Notes: generated by a model from the letters alone, not told the origin. Positions 7,549-15,997 are shown, counted from the first letter of the stretch. The stretch: 64,000 nt of DNA from Mayfieldus sp963772265 (GCA_963772265.1 CAVYWS010000005.1:310001-374000), one strand, 5' to 3'. Made by a program: numbers and translations.

Positions 7549-8172
7549 ATGAGAGACGGTAAGCGCACGGCGCCGTTCCTGAACGGCAACCGGGTGGTGG
7601 CGCTTTTGACGACAGTGCTTGTCGCGGTCGGCTTGACGGGCCTGTCTACGACGGCGATGGCAGACGCCGGGCATCCGGGCGCCACGGGCGGCAAGCACAA
7701 GCACAAGCACAAGAAGAAGTGTCCGCAGGGGTTCCATAAGAAAGTCTTCTTCAAGCACGGCAAGAAGAAGCGCAAGTGCGTGAAGAACCACAAGAAGCCG
7801 ACGCCGGCTGCGTCGAAGCTGACGATCGATCCGAGCACCTTCACGTTCCCGGATACTCAGCACCACGCTGGCCTGCCTTGCCCCGCCTGCCCGACCCAGG
7901 TCTTCACGGTCAAAAACTCAGGTGGTACGGCCAGCGGGACCCTGACACCCTCGGTGACGGACCTTGCGGACCCGACCGCCGGCGATGATCCGGCGTTCTT
8001 GATCACGCAGAACGGGTGTGGCGCCGCGTTGCCACCGGGAGCGACCTGCAGCCTCACGGTGACGTTCTCGCCACCGAGCAACTCTGGCGACGCGCATTAC
8101 GCCTCCGTCCTGCACGTCAGCGGATCACCGGGTGGTGATGCGCAGGCGCAGATGTCAGGCGACGCGGACTGA
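7549..8172 (+). CDS. Secreted His/Lys-rich protein with Ig-like (ASPM/HYDIN-type) domain
   Basis: About 207 residues from ATG 7549; an in-frame ATG 7531 is possible, but the purine-rich GAGAGGTAG before 7549 favours the later start. A signal peptide (hydrophobic VVALLTTVLVAVGLTGLSTTAMA) is followed by a cationic His/Lys cluster (KHKHKHKKKCPQGFHKK, then CVKNHKK) and a C-terminal beta domain with two Cys pairs (LPCPACPTQVFTVKNSGG, GATCSLTVTFSP), resembling the choice-of-anchor/ASPM-SPD2-HYDIN Ig-like class. It is probably extracellular; the His cluster might bind metal or polyanions. It separates smc from ftsY, which are normally adjacent. Function unknown. Confidence 0.75.
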   Translation: MRDGKRTAPFLNGNRVVALLTTVLVAVGLTGLSTTAMADAGHPGATGGKHKHKHKKKCPQGFHKKVFFKHGKKKRKCVKNHKKPTPAASKLTIDPSTFTFPDTQHHAGLPCPACPTQVFTVKNSGGTASGTLTPSVTDLADPTAGDDPAFLITQNGCGAALPPGATCSLTVTFSPPSNSGDAHYASVLHVSGSPGGDAQAQMSGDAD

Positions 8173-8193
8173 TCCCGCGACGAAAGTGAGTTT

Positions 8194-8225
8194 GAAGAGA
8201 GGCCCCCACGCAGGGGCCTTCTCTT
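8194..8225 (+). terminator. Rho-independent terminator
   Basis: The stem AAGAGA-GGCCCC pairs with GGGGCC-TTCTCTT with one bulged base and a short loop, and the distal arm ends in a T-rich stretch. It lies 20 bases after the stop of the secreted protein gene and before ftsY, so ftsY (ATG 8250) should be transcribed separately. Confidence 0.8.
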
Positions 8226-8249
8226 TGCCGGATGTAGCCTGGCGCGGCG

Positions 8250-9254
8250 ATGGCGGTGAGCTGGCAGGAGACCTTCGACCTCGGCGACCGGGCGGTCCCG
8301 GCCGAGGCAGTGGAGGGATTCGATTCCGGAGAGGAGCGCCAGGGCGTGATGCGGCGCTTGCGCGAGAGCCTCTCGCGCAGCCGCCGGGCGCTGGCGGAGG
8401 AGATATCGGCCAGCCTCTTCGATCGCATCGACGACGAGACATGGGAGCGGCTGGAGGAGTTGCTGATCCTCGCCGACGTTGGCGCTGCGACCACTGCCGA
8501 GATCGTCGAGCGGCTCGAGCGCGACGTCGACTCCGGCGCCGTTCCCGCCGACGCGGCGGCGGTCCAGGAGCGTTTGATCGAGATCGTCGCCGAGGTCGCG
8601 GCGGTGGGCGAGCACCGGATCGACCTCTCGGCCAAGCCGGCGGTGCTGATGATGGTCGGCGTAAACGGCACCGGCAAGACGACGACGATCGGCAAGGTCG
8701 CCTGGCACCTGGCCAAGGAGCTGCAGCTCGACGTGATTATCGCCGCCGCCGATACCTACCGCGCCGCGGCGGTCGAGCAGCTGGCCGAGTGGGCCGAACG
8801 GGCCGGCGCCCAGATCGTCCGTTCGGCGCCCGGCTCGGACCCCGGCGCGGTCGCCTTCGACGCGGTCGAGGCGGCGCAGGCCCGCAACGCGGATGTGGTG
8901 ATCACCGACACCGCCGGCCGGCTTCACACCCAGGGCAACCTGATGGAGGAGCTAGCCAAGGTGCGGCGGGTGATCGACAAGCGTCTCCCCGGCGCGCCGC
9001 ACGAGACCCTGATCACGATCGACGCCACCACCGGGCAGAACGGGCTGCGCCAGGCTCAGGCCTTCGGCGCGGCGGTCGACGTCTCCGGTGTCGTGCTGAC
9101 AAAGCTCGACGGCACCGCGAAGGGCGGGATCACGCTGGCGATCGCGAGCGAGCTCGAGGTTCCGGTCAAGCTGATCGGGTTCGGCGAGAGCCTCGAGGAC
9201 CTGCGCCCCTTCGACCCGACCGACTTCGCTCGCGCGCTGCTGGCGCCGCCGTGA
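8250..9254 (+). CDS. ftsY: Signal recognition particle receptor FtsY
   Basis: 334 residues. SRP GTPase that docks ribosome-SRP complexes at the membrane. It has a short acidic A-domain remnant (to about residue 45), N-domain four-helix bundle (RLRESLSRSRRALAEEI), then the G domain: G1 GVNGTGKTTT, the insertion-box AADTYRAAAVEQL, G3 DTAGR, G4 TKLDGTAKGG and the closing GFGESLEDLRPFDP. It pairs with Ffh at 12.5 kb. The short A domain is common in actinobacteria. It lies downstream of smc, as usual, but with one gene and a terminator between. Confidence 0.96.
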   Translation: MAVSWQETFDLGDRAVPAEAVEGFDSGEERQGVMRRLRESLSRSRRALAEEISASLFDRIDDETWERLEELLILADVGAATTAEIVERLERDVDSGAVPADAAAVQERLIEIVAEVAAVGEHRIDLSAKPAVLMMVGVNGTGKTTTIGKVAWHLAKELQLDVIIAAADTYRAAAVEQLAEWAERAGAQIVRSAPGSDPGAVAFDAVEAAQARNADVVITDTAGRLHTQGNLMEELAKVRRVIDKRLPGAPHETLITIDATTGQNGLRQAQAFGAAVDVSGVVLTKLDGTAKGGITLAIASELEVPVKLIGFGESLEDLRPFDPTDFARALLAPP

Positions 9255-9261
9255 CCTCGCG

Positions 9262-10686
9262 TTAACGGGTGGTGAGGTTCATCTTCGCGATCCCGAACTT
9301 GTCTCCGTTGGCGAAATCGAGCGGCGAGTGCGCCGGAGTGCCGTCGTGGGGGAACAGCTCGTCGCGCTCGAACAGCTGATTGAAGGTAGTCGCGGCGAGT
9401 CCGTTGTTGACGATCGGGACGTTTCCAATTGTGACCGTGTGCGCGTTCGGGTCGGCGCTGACGTTGGCCGCCGAGAGGTCGAGCAGCTGGCCGACGGCAT
9501 TGCCCTTGAACCCGGGGCCTGCGGTGCCACGTAGCCCGCAGCCGACCGGGCCTCCATCGCTGAACGTGCAGCCCGGGTCCTGACCCATGAGCGTGACGTA
9601 GGAGTGGAACTTTCCCAGGGTCAGGTCAGGGCCGATGTTGGGATCACCTGGATGGTCGTAGCTGCTCTCGAGCACGGAGCTCGACGTCCCGAGCCCGACT
9701 GCCTCCATGGCGCATTCGGGGGTGTAGTCATCTGCGAAGACGATCGCGTCGATGCCGCTGGCGCCGGTCAAGACCCGGATCCCGCCCTCGAGCTGCAGCG
9801 AGCCCGTCTTCCCGTCCGGCCCGACGCCGCCGCCGACAACGGGGAAACGGAAGATCGCAGCAAGCGAGGGTGGCGGGAAGCCGAGGACAGGGTCGACGAA
9901 GCCACCAGTCGTCAGGCGCGCGGGATTGTTCGGGTCCGGTCCGGGGATGGCCTGGATGCCTACGATCGGCCCGACGCAATGCGCCGGCTGCTTCGCCGCG
10001 ATCGTGTTTGGGTCCTTTCCGCTGCCGGCGAGTTCACTGTCCGGCAGGTAACCGACCGGGATGTCGATGAACATGTAGCCGCCAGTCACCTGCACGGTCT
10101 GCGGCTGCTCGGCGATCGAGGCGCGGCCGACGCGGAGCCCGGCGCGCAGCGAGTGCAGTCCCAGCGCGCGGTTCAGCTTCAGCGCGAAGCGGCGGCTCAT
10201 CTTCGCGCGGATTCCGGCGATTCGGGCACCCCAGTCGATCCGGGTCACGCCGCTTCCGGGCGGCCCGGCATCGAGGCGGAAGAGACCAAGCCGGCGACCC
10301 TTGACGACGCCGGTCATGTCGCCGCCGAGGGCCCCGCCGCGATCCTCGAGCTCCATGATCAGCTTCTCGACGACGACCCGCCGGCCGTGCGCCTTCGCCC
10401 GAAGCTTCCCCTTCAGCCTCACGTTGCTTGCCCCGGTCAGCGGATCGACGAAGCTGGAGCCCGGCCGGACCTTGAAGCGGCGCGGCTTGAGATGGACGGC
10501 GTTGCGCGCCAGCGCCGCCTTGAAGCCGCGCGCCAGCTTCAGTGCCAGCTTCCCGTCCTGAACCGGGTCACCGGCGGCCGAAGCGCCGGGGGCGGTCGCA
10601 ACTGCAAGCGCCATCACCCCGGCGGCGATAGCACCGAAGTAGCGCGTCCTGCGCAGTTGAGACCAATCTCTCTTGAACCGACTCAC
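9262..10686 (-). CDS. Secreted hypothetical protein, about 474 residues
   Basis: The start is placed at GTG 10686 (SRFKRDWSQLRRTRYFG...), which yields a proper signal peptide (GAIAAGVMALAVATAPGASAAG); an AGGAGG lies unusually close to this codon, so the exact start is uncertain. The mature part has basic segments (RNAVHLKPRRFKVRPGS, LRAKAHGRRVVVEK) followed by Gly/Asp/Pro-rich beta-type sequence (SLQLEGGIRVLTG, FADDYTPECAMEAVGLG). A few Cys pairs suggest disulphides. Bits recall HtaA-like or choice-of-anchor secreted proteins, but I cannot assign a family. It is convergent with ftsY, 7 bases apart, and divergent from the Crp-type regulator, which may control it. Confidence 0.65.
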   Translation of the reverse strand: MSRFKRDWSQLRRTRYFGAIAAGVMALAVATAPGASAAGDPVQDGKLALKLARGFKAALARNAVHLKPRRFKVRPGSSFVDPLTGASNVRLKGKLRAKAHGRRVVVEKLIMELEDRGGALGGDMTGVVKGRRLGLFRLDAGPPGSGVTRIDWGARIAGIRAKMSRRFALKLNRALGLHSLRAGLRVGRASIAEQPQTVQVTGGYMFIDIPVGYLPDSELAGSGKDPNTIAAKQPAHCVGPIVGIQAIPGPDPNNPARLTTGGFVDPVLGFPPPSLAAIFRFPVVGGGVGPDGKTGSLQLEGGIRVLTGASGIDAIVFADDYTPECAMEAVGLGTSSSVLESSYDHPGDPNIGPDLTLGKFHSYVTLMGQDPGCTFSDGGPVGCGLRGTAGPGFKGNAVGQLLDLSAANVSADPNAHTVTIGNVPIVNNGLAATTFNQLFERDELFPHDGTPAHSPLDFANGDKFGIAKMNLTTR

Positions 10687-10804
10687 CTCCTGAAACCGCC
10701 TGGTGCCGCAACCGAGGCTTCCCGCGTCGGCATGGGTCGCACCAAGCGTCGCCTCGTCCAGCCTAACCGACTCAACGTTCGGGCTGGGCATAACATTTCT
10801 CGCG

Positions 10805-11509
10805 GTGCCGGCGGCCGCGACAGATCGGGTTGAGCTGCTGCGCCACGATCCGGCGCTGGCGGCAGGGCTTGACCCGGAGCTTCGCGGGCAAGCCGCCGGC
10901 GAGCTCGTCGCTCCGCTGCTGACCCTCGAGCCGGGGCGCTGGACGCCCTCCCGCGTGCCGGGCCCGGAGCCGCTGGGCATGCTGCTGATGGACGGCCTGA
11001 TCGCGCGCCAGGTGGAGGTGGCCAACGCACGCTGCGTCGAGCTGCTCGGCTCGGGCGACCTGATCCGACCCTGGCAGGAGGACGCGGCGTCATTCGTTTC
11101 CACCCGCTGGGTAGTGCTGACCCAGGCGCGCCTTGCGGTGATGTCGGCGGACTTCACCGAGCGCGTCTGCCGCTACCCACGCTTGGTCGAGGCCCTGCTG
11201 GGGCGGGCGACTCGAAGGTCCCGTTCGCTCGCGGTGCACAGCGCCATCGACAACGTGGTGGGTCTTCAGGACAGCCTGCTGCTGCTGTTCTGGCACCTCG
11301 CCGAGCGCTGGGGAAAGGTGACAGCCGAGGGGGTGGTGATGCCCCTGAACCTGACCCATCAGATGCTCGCCGACCTGGTCGGGGCCCGGCGGCCCTCGGT
11401 CTCCGCGGCTCTGCGCGAGCTCGTCGAGGACGGAAAGCTGACCCGCGTCGATCGCCGCGGATGGCTGCTGAGAGGGCCCCCGCCATCGCCGTCGCCACCA
11501 GAGGCCTGA
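10805..11509 (+). CDS. Crp/Fnr-type transcriptional regulator
   Basis: About 234 residues from GTG 10805 (PAAATDRVELLRHDPALAAGL); the frame extends upstream without homology-like sequence. The N-terminal part is a divergent cyclic-nucleotide-binding-like barrel lacking the clear RGExAA phosphate loop, so cAMP binding is doubtful. The C-terminal winged helix is typical Crp HTH: LTHQMLADLVGARRPSVSAALRELVEDGKLTRVDRRGWLL. It is divergently arranged with the secreted gene at 9262-10686, an arrangement often seen between a regulator and its target. Confidence 0.82.
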   Translation: MPAAATDRVELLRHDPALAAGLDPELRGQAAGELVAPLLTLEPGRWTPSRVPGPEPLGMLLMDGLIARQVEVANARCVELLGSGDLIRPWQEDAASFVSTRWVVLTQARLAVMSADFTERVCRYPRLVEALLGRATRRSRSLAVHSAIDNVVGLQDSLLLLFWHLAERWGKVTAEGVVMPLNLTHQMLADLVGARRPSVSAALRELVEDGKLTRVDRRGWLLRGPPPSPSPPEA

Positions 11510-11515
11510 ACAGGG

Positions 11516-12412
11516 TCAGGGAGCGGCTTGGTCTCGCTGCACGATCGCGATGCAGCCCCCTCCGAGCGCCTTCGCCTCATAGAGGGCGGCATCGGCCTCC
11601 CGCATCAAGGCCTCAACCGTGGTCCGCCGGTCGATCACCGCCACGCCGATGCTGGCGGTGCCCACCTGGGCAACCGACTCCCCGGTGACCACGCTGGTGC
11701 CTTTCAGGTCCGCGGTCAGACGCATCGCGGCGAGCTCAGCCGTCCGGCGGTCGGCTTCGGCAAGCAGCACGGCGAACTCGTCGCCTCCGAGGCGCGCGAT
11801 CGTGGCGTCGGGGTCGAGGTGGGCCCGCAGCTTGTTCGCGACGTTGACGAGCAGCTCGTCGCCGGCATCGTGGCCGAGGTTGTCGTTGACCGTCTTCAGC
11901 CGGTCGACGTCGATTGCCAGCACCGCCCCGCAGCGCTTGCCGCCCTGGAGGTGCTCGCGAAGATCGCTCCTGAAGGAGCGGCGATTGCCGAGACCGGTGA
12001 GGTCATCGCGATTTGCCAGCGCGCCGAGCAGCATGTTGACCTCCCAGAGGCGGGCGGAGTGGCGGTGAAGCGCGTCGGCCACGCTTCCTGCAAGGGCGGC
12101 GGTGGTGAAGAACGCGACGAGCCTTGCCGCGGATGCCTCGAGGCCGAGCGTGATCGCGTCGGCGAGCATGGTGCCGATGAGCAGCGCGGCTGCTGCGGCC
12201 GCCGCGGCTAGCCCGGCGGACAGGCCGAACTCGACCGAGACCAGGACGATCGGGAGCACGTAGAGGATCGAGGCCGCCCGGCTCACCTCAGGGCCGCCCG
12301 AGACGCTGACGGCGAGGGTCACGGCTGTGATCGCGGCGATCGCCGCCACCAACATCCGCAGGGGAGCTCCGTCCCTAAGTTCCCACGGCCCACCGGCGTC
12401 CGGCTTCATCAA
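11516..12412 (-). CDS. Membrane-bound diguanylate cyclase (GGDEF)
   Basis: 298 residues. N-terminal membrane part with several hydrophobic segments (about residues 19-40, 48-62, 65-85, 92-110), then a GGDEF domain (about 130-290): RDDLTGLGNRR, the Mg-binding AIDVDRLKTVNDNLGHDAGDELL, and an intact active loop RLGGDEFAVLL, so c-di-GMP synthesis is expected. No RxxD inhibitory site sits exactly before the GGDEF loop. No EAL domain. It lies convergent with the Crp-type gene and divergent from ffh. Confidence 0.92.
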   Translation of the reverse strand: MMKPDAGGPWELRDGAPLRMLVAAIAAITAVTLAVSVSGGPEVSRAASILYVLPIVLVSVEFGLSAGLAAAAAAAALLIGTMLADAITLGLEASAARLVAFFTTAALAGSVADALHRHSARLWEVNMLLGALANRDDLTGLGNRRSFRSDLREHLQGGKRCGAVLAIDVDRLKTVNDNLGHDAGDELLVNVANKLRAHLDPDATIARLGGDEFAVLLAEADRRTAELAAMRLTADLKGTSVVTGESVAQVGTASIGVAVIDRRTTVEALMREADAALYEAKALGGGCIAIVQRDQAAP

Positions 12413-12522
12413 GGCCTCAAACCGGCGCCGCCGCGGATCGGAGCGCCGGCCAGGGGCGCGGTAAGGAAGCTGACACCCCTCCCGACCCGGGACCGCGGGG
12501 TCGACGGAAGTAACCTGGGCTG

Positions 12523-13860
12523 ATGTTCGATCAACTCGGCGAACGCCTCCAGGCGACGCTCTCCGACGTCCGCTCGCGCGGCAAGCTTTCCGAGGAGGAC
12601 ATCGACCGCGCGATGCGCGAGATCCGCCTCGCCCTGCTAGAGGCCGACGTCAACTTCAAGGTCGTCAAGGCGTTCACCTCCACCGTGAAGGAGCGGGCCT
12701 TGGGCGCCGAGGTGATGTCAAGCCTCGACCCCGGCCAGCAGCTGACCAAGATCGTCAACGAGGAGCTGGCCGCGGTGATGGGCGGCTCCGGCCGCGATCT
12801 CGCGCTCGCCTCGAGCGGGCCGACGGTGATTCTGATGGCCGGGCTGCAGGGATCGGGCAAGACAACCGCCTGCGCGAAGCTTGCCCGCCACCTGGCCGAG
12901 GGCGGAAACAGGGATGTCGCGCTTGCCGCCTGCGACGTCTACCGGCCGGCCGCGGTAGAACAGCTGATCACGGTCGGCGAGCGCGCCGGCGCCCACGTCT
13001 ACGCGCAGGGCACCGACCGCGATCCGGTCGACATCGCCGAGTGGGCGGTGGGCCAGGCGAAGGCCGAGGAGCGCGACGTATTGATCATCGACACCGCCGG
13101 CCGCCTGCACATCGACGATCAGCTGATGGACGAGCTGGGGAAGATCCGCAAGCGGACCAAGCCGCACGACGTGCTGTTGGTGCTCGACGCGATGACCGGC
13201 CAGGACGCGGTCGGGGTCGCCGAGGCCTTCGCGGAGGCGGCCGAGTTCGACGGCGTGGTGATGAGCAAGCTCGACGGCGATGCCCGCGGAGGCGCGGCTC
13301 TCTCGGTCAAGGCCGTGACCGGCAAGCCGATCCTCTACGCCTCGACCGGGGAGAAGCTCGAGGACTTCGAGCGCTTCCACCCCGACCGCATGGCGGGGCG
13401 CATCCTCGGCATGGGCGACGTGATGAGCCTGATCGAGAAGGCGGAGAAGGAGGTTGACGCCGACCAGGCGCTCGACATGCAGGAGAAGCTGCGCCGCGAG
13501 CAGTTCACGCTCGAGGACTTCCTCGGCCAGATGCGCCAGGTGCGCAAGATGGGGCCGATCGGGAACCTGATCGGGATGCTGCCCGGGATGGGGTCGATGA
13601 AGGGGCTGCAGGGCGCCGACGTCGACGAAGGGGAGCTCGACCGGGTCGAGGCGATCATCCTCTCGATGACGCCCGAGGAGCGCCGCAACCCCGGGCTGAT
13701 CAACGGCTCCCGGCGCAAGCGGATCGCCGCCGGCGCCGGGGTCAGGGTCCAGCACGTGAACCAGCTCGTCAAGCAGTTCGACCAGGTGCGCAAGCTGATG
13801 AAGCAGATGGCGACGGGCAAGATGCCCGACCCGCAGCAGCTGATGAAGCAGATGCGCTGA
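12523..13860 (+). CDS. ffh: Signal recognition particle protein Ffh
   Basis: 445 residues from ATG 12523. N domain (MFDQLGERLQATLSDVRSRG), G domain with G1 GLQGSGKTTACAKLA, ACDVYRPAAVEQL, DTAGR, SKLDGDARGGAALS, then the Met-rich M domain (QMRQVRKMGPIGNLIGMLPGMG; SRRKRIAAGAGVRVQHVNQLVKQFDQVRKLMKQM) that binds SRP RNA and signal sequences. Length is normal. It works with FtsY. rpsP starts 19 bases downstream, the conserved ffh-rpsP order. Confidence 0.97.
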   Translation: MFDQLGERLQATLSDVRSRGKLSEEDIDRAMREIRLALLEADVNFKVVKAFTSTVKERALGAEVMSSLDPGQQLTKIVNEELAAVMGGSGRDLALASSGPTVILMAGLQGSGKTTACAKLARHLAEGGNRDVALAACDVYRPAAVEQLITVGERAGAHVYAQGTDRDPVDIAEWAVGQAKAEERDVLIIDTAGRLHIDDQLMDELGKIRKRTKPHDVLLVLDAMTGQDAVGVAEAFAEAAEFDGVVMSKLDGDARGGAALSVKAVTGKPILYASTGEKLEDFERFHPDRMAGRILGMGDVMSLIEKAEKEVDADQALDMQEKLRREQFTLEDFLGQMRQVRKMGPIGNLIGMLPGMGSMKGLQGADVDEGELDRVEAIILSMTPEERRNPGLINGSRRKRIAAGAGVRVQHVNQLVKQFDQVRKLMKQMATGKMPDPQQLMKQMR

Positions 13861-13879
13861 CCTGTACCCTGCCTGGCCG

Positions 13880-14137
13880 ATGTCAGTGCGAATAAGACTC
13901 ACCCGTGTGGGTTCGTCGAAGAACCCGATCTGGCGGATCGTCGTCGCCGACAAGCGCTCGCCGCGCGACGGGCGCACGATCGAGACGATCGGCCGCTACA
14001 ACCCGCAGACCCAGCCCTCGCTGATCGAGGTCGACGAGGACCGCGCCCGCCACTGGCTGGAGAAGGGCGCTCAGCCTTCGCAGACGGCAGCCAAGCTGCT
14101 GCGCACAAAGGGCATCGAGGCGACCGGAACCAAGTGA
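13880..14137 (+). CDS. rpsP: 30S ribosomal protein S16
   Basis: 85 residues, beginning SVRIRLTRVGSSKNPIWRIVVADKRSPRDGR, the S16 family signature, with IETIGRYNPQ and the end of the fold at HWLEKGAQPSQTAAKLL. It binds 16S rRNA early in 30S assembly. It sits between ffh and the KH-domain gene in the classical operon. Translation of the next gene starts one base after its stop. Confidence 0.97.
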   Translation: MSVRIRLTRVGSSKNPIWRIVVADKRSPRDGRTIETIGRYNPQTQPSLIEVDEDRARHWLEKGAQPSQTAAKLLRTKGIEATGTK

Positions 14138-14138
14138 A

Positions 14139-14369
14139 GTGAAGGAACTGCTCGAGTTTTTGACCTGCGCGCTGGTCGAGGACCCCGGCGCCGTCGAGGT
14201 CGACGAGTTCGAGGAGGACGATGACCTGATCTATGAGATCAGCGTCGCCGACGACGACCTCGGCCGGGTGATCGGCAAGGGCGGCAGGGTCGCCAACGCC
14301 CTTCGTTCGGTGGCCAAGGCGGCGGCGGTTCGCGAGGATCGCCGGGTCATCGTCGACATCCTCGATTGA
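14139..14369 (+). CDS. khpA: KH-domain RNA-binding protein (KhpA/YlqC family)
   Basis: 76 residues from GTG 14139. A single KH domain with its GxxG loop as VIGKGGRVANALRSVAKAAA. KhpA-type proteins bind RNA and in Gram-positives pair with KhpB/Jag; the gene is regularly next to rpsP. A short acidic insert (DEFEEDDDL) precedes the KH core. The trmD start overlaps the stop (TTGA, 14366-14369). In most bacteria rimM follows; here trmD follows directly. Confidence 0.92.
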   Translation: MKELLEFLTCALVEDPGAVEVDEFEEDDDLIYEISVADDDLGRVIGKGGRVANALRSVAKAAAVREDRRVIVDILD

Positions 14370-15046
14370 AGCTCGACATCTTCACGCTGTTTCCCGAGGC
14401 GTTCGACTGGTTTCAGTCGCAGCGACCGGTCAGAAACGCGATCGCCGCGGGTGGCGAGCTGCGGTTCTTCAACTACCGCGAGACGACGCCGCTCGGCGCC
14501 GGCCAGGTCGACGACGCCCCCTACGGAGGCGGTGCCGGGATGGTGCTGCGGGTCGACGTCGTCGACGCCGCACTCGAGGCCGCCTATCCGAACGGCGCCC
14601 GTCCGAGGACGGTCGTCCTCGGGCCAGCCGGCCGCCTGCTCGACGAGGCGTTGGTCCGGGAGCTCGCCGAGGAGCCTGCGATGGCGCTGCTCAGCGGACG
14701 CTACGAGGGGTTCGACCAGCGGGTGACCGATCACCTGGCCGACGACGAGGTTTCGATCGGCCGCTACGTGCTGGCCGGCGGCGAGCTGGCGGCGATGGTC
14801 CTCGCCGATGCGGTGATCCGCAAGTTGCCCGGGGCGCTGGGCTCGGCCCAGAGCGCGGTCGAGGAGTCGTTCAGCGAGGCGCTCGGCGCGGCGCCCGAAT
14901 ACCCGCACTACACGCGCCCGGCTTCATACCGCGGCTGGCAGGTGCCCGAGGTCCTGGTCTCCGGCGATCACGAGCGGGTTCGCGAGTGGCGCCTCGCGCA
15001 AAGCAGGCGCCGGGCCGACTCCCTGGGCGGTGGCCCGGCGACCTGA
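14366..15046 (+). CDS. trmD: tRNA (guanine-N1-)-methyltransferase
   Basis: 226 residues from TTG 14366, overlapping khpA. Methylates G37 of tRNAs and prevents frameshifting. SPOUT fold with the TrmD signatures LDIFTLFPEAF, DDAPYGGGAGMVLR, LLSGRYEGFDQRV, and the trefoil-knot SAM site EVSIGRYVLAGGELAAMVLADAV; the C-terminus has EYPHYTRPASYRGWQVPEVLVSGDHERVREWR. Length is a little short of the usual 240-250 residues. rimM is not found beside it. Confidence 0.96.
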   Translation: MKLDIFTLFPEAFDWFQSQRPVRNAIAAGGELRFFNYRETTPLGAGQVDDAPYGGGAGMVLRVDVVDAALEAAYPNGARPRTVVLGPAGRLLDEALVRELAEEPAMALLSGRYEGFDQRVTDHLADDEVSIGRYVLAGGELAAMVLADAVIRKLPGALGSAQSAVEESFSEALGAAPEYPHYTRPASYRGWQVPEVLVSGDHERVREWRLAQSRRRADSLGGGPAT

Positions 15047-15233
15047 GCCGCATCAGACGACCGATCCGAATCCACGCACCCACGGATGACGGCGCAGGCC
15101 GTCGCTGGATCGCCACCCGTGGCCTTGCCAATAGCGCCCGGCTATCGGCGTCGGCCACGTGCGACGCCCAGCTCGGCCTGCACCGCCCCCGCAGGCACGT
15201 CGATTCGGGATCGATCGTCTAGGATTGCCGCCT

Positions 15234-15265
15234 TCGCGCGTGCGCACACGCCACGCGCGATTTTT
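15234..15265 (+). terminator. Hairpin plus T5 between trmD and rplS
   Basis: A 9-bp stem (T+CGCGCGTG with CACGCGCG+A, 15234-15242 and 15252-15260) has a 9-base loop followed at once by TTTTT (15261-15265). It lies in the 264-base gap between trmD and rplS, about 45 bases before the L19 start, so it is either the operon terminator or an attenuator in an L19 leader. The rest of the gap (15047-15233) shows nothing else I can identify. Confidence 0.7.
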
Positions 15266-15310
15266 CCGCCCACAACGCCTCGCGCCCCACCCTCCGACGC
15301 GCGAACCTCC

Positions 15311-15947
15311 ATGAGCAGCATCATCGACAGCATCGAGCGCCGCCAGCTGAAGGCGAATCTTCCGGCCTTCGGACCGGGCGACAGGGTGCGCGTCCATTTC
15401 CAGGTGATCGAGGGCACCCGGCGCCGAACCCAGGTGTTCGAAGGAGTCGTGCTCAAGCGGCAGGGCAGCGGGGCGCGCGAGACCTTCACCGTCCGCAAGC
15501 AGTCGTTCGGCGTCGGTGTCGAGCGGACGTTCCCGCTCCACTCGCCGAAGATCGAGCGGCTCGAGGTCGCCGCTCGAGGGGACGTGCGCCGGGCCAAGCT
15601 CTATTACCTGCGAGGGCGGGTTGGCAAGCGGGCCCGGGTCTCCGAGCGGCGCTGGGGGATCGACGAGGAGATGATCGCCGTGGCGCCGGAGGAGGCCGAG
15701 GCGGTCGACTCGGAGGGCGTCGCCCAGAGCGAGGCCGAGGTCGTCGAGCACCCCGAGGGTGAGGAGGCTGAGGGGGAGGCGGAGGAAGAGGCTTCGGAGG
15801 CCGAGGCGGATCAACCCGAGGCCGAGACTGAGCCCGAGGCGGAGGAGCCTGAGCCCGCCGAGGAGCCCGACGCTGCCGAAGAGGAGCCGCGGCGAGCCCG
15901 AGCCTGAGCAAGAGGCCGAGGGCGGCGACGAATCGGAAGCGTCCTGA
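15311..15947 (+). CDS. rplS: 50S ribosomal protein L19 with long acidic tail (frameshifted near the end)
   Basis: Starts at ATG 15311. The first 115 or so residues are canonical L19 (SSIIDSIERRQLKANLPAFGPGDRVRVHF; SFGVGVERTFPLHSPKIERLEV; KLYYLRGRVGKRARVSER). L19 lies at the 30S-50S interface. After that comes an unusual Glu/Ala/Pro-rich tail of about 90 residues. The frame as given stops at 15907, but the acidic reading (GEPEPEQEAEGGDESEAS) continues in the next frame to TGA 15947, so one extra base around 15888 probably shifts the end. Acidic extensions on ribosomal proteins are known in some actinobacteria, but this one nearly doubles the protein. Confidence 0.88.
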
Positions 15948-15997
15948 ATCCCTCGATCAGCAAGCCGTCCACCGCTCGCGGCGGACTGATCGAGCTG

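Noticed and set aside
9604..10833. 409-codon plus-strand frame
   Set aside because: Antisense to the secreted protein at 9262-10686; no motif and biased composition.
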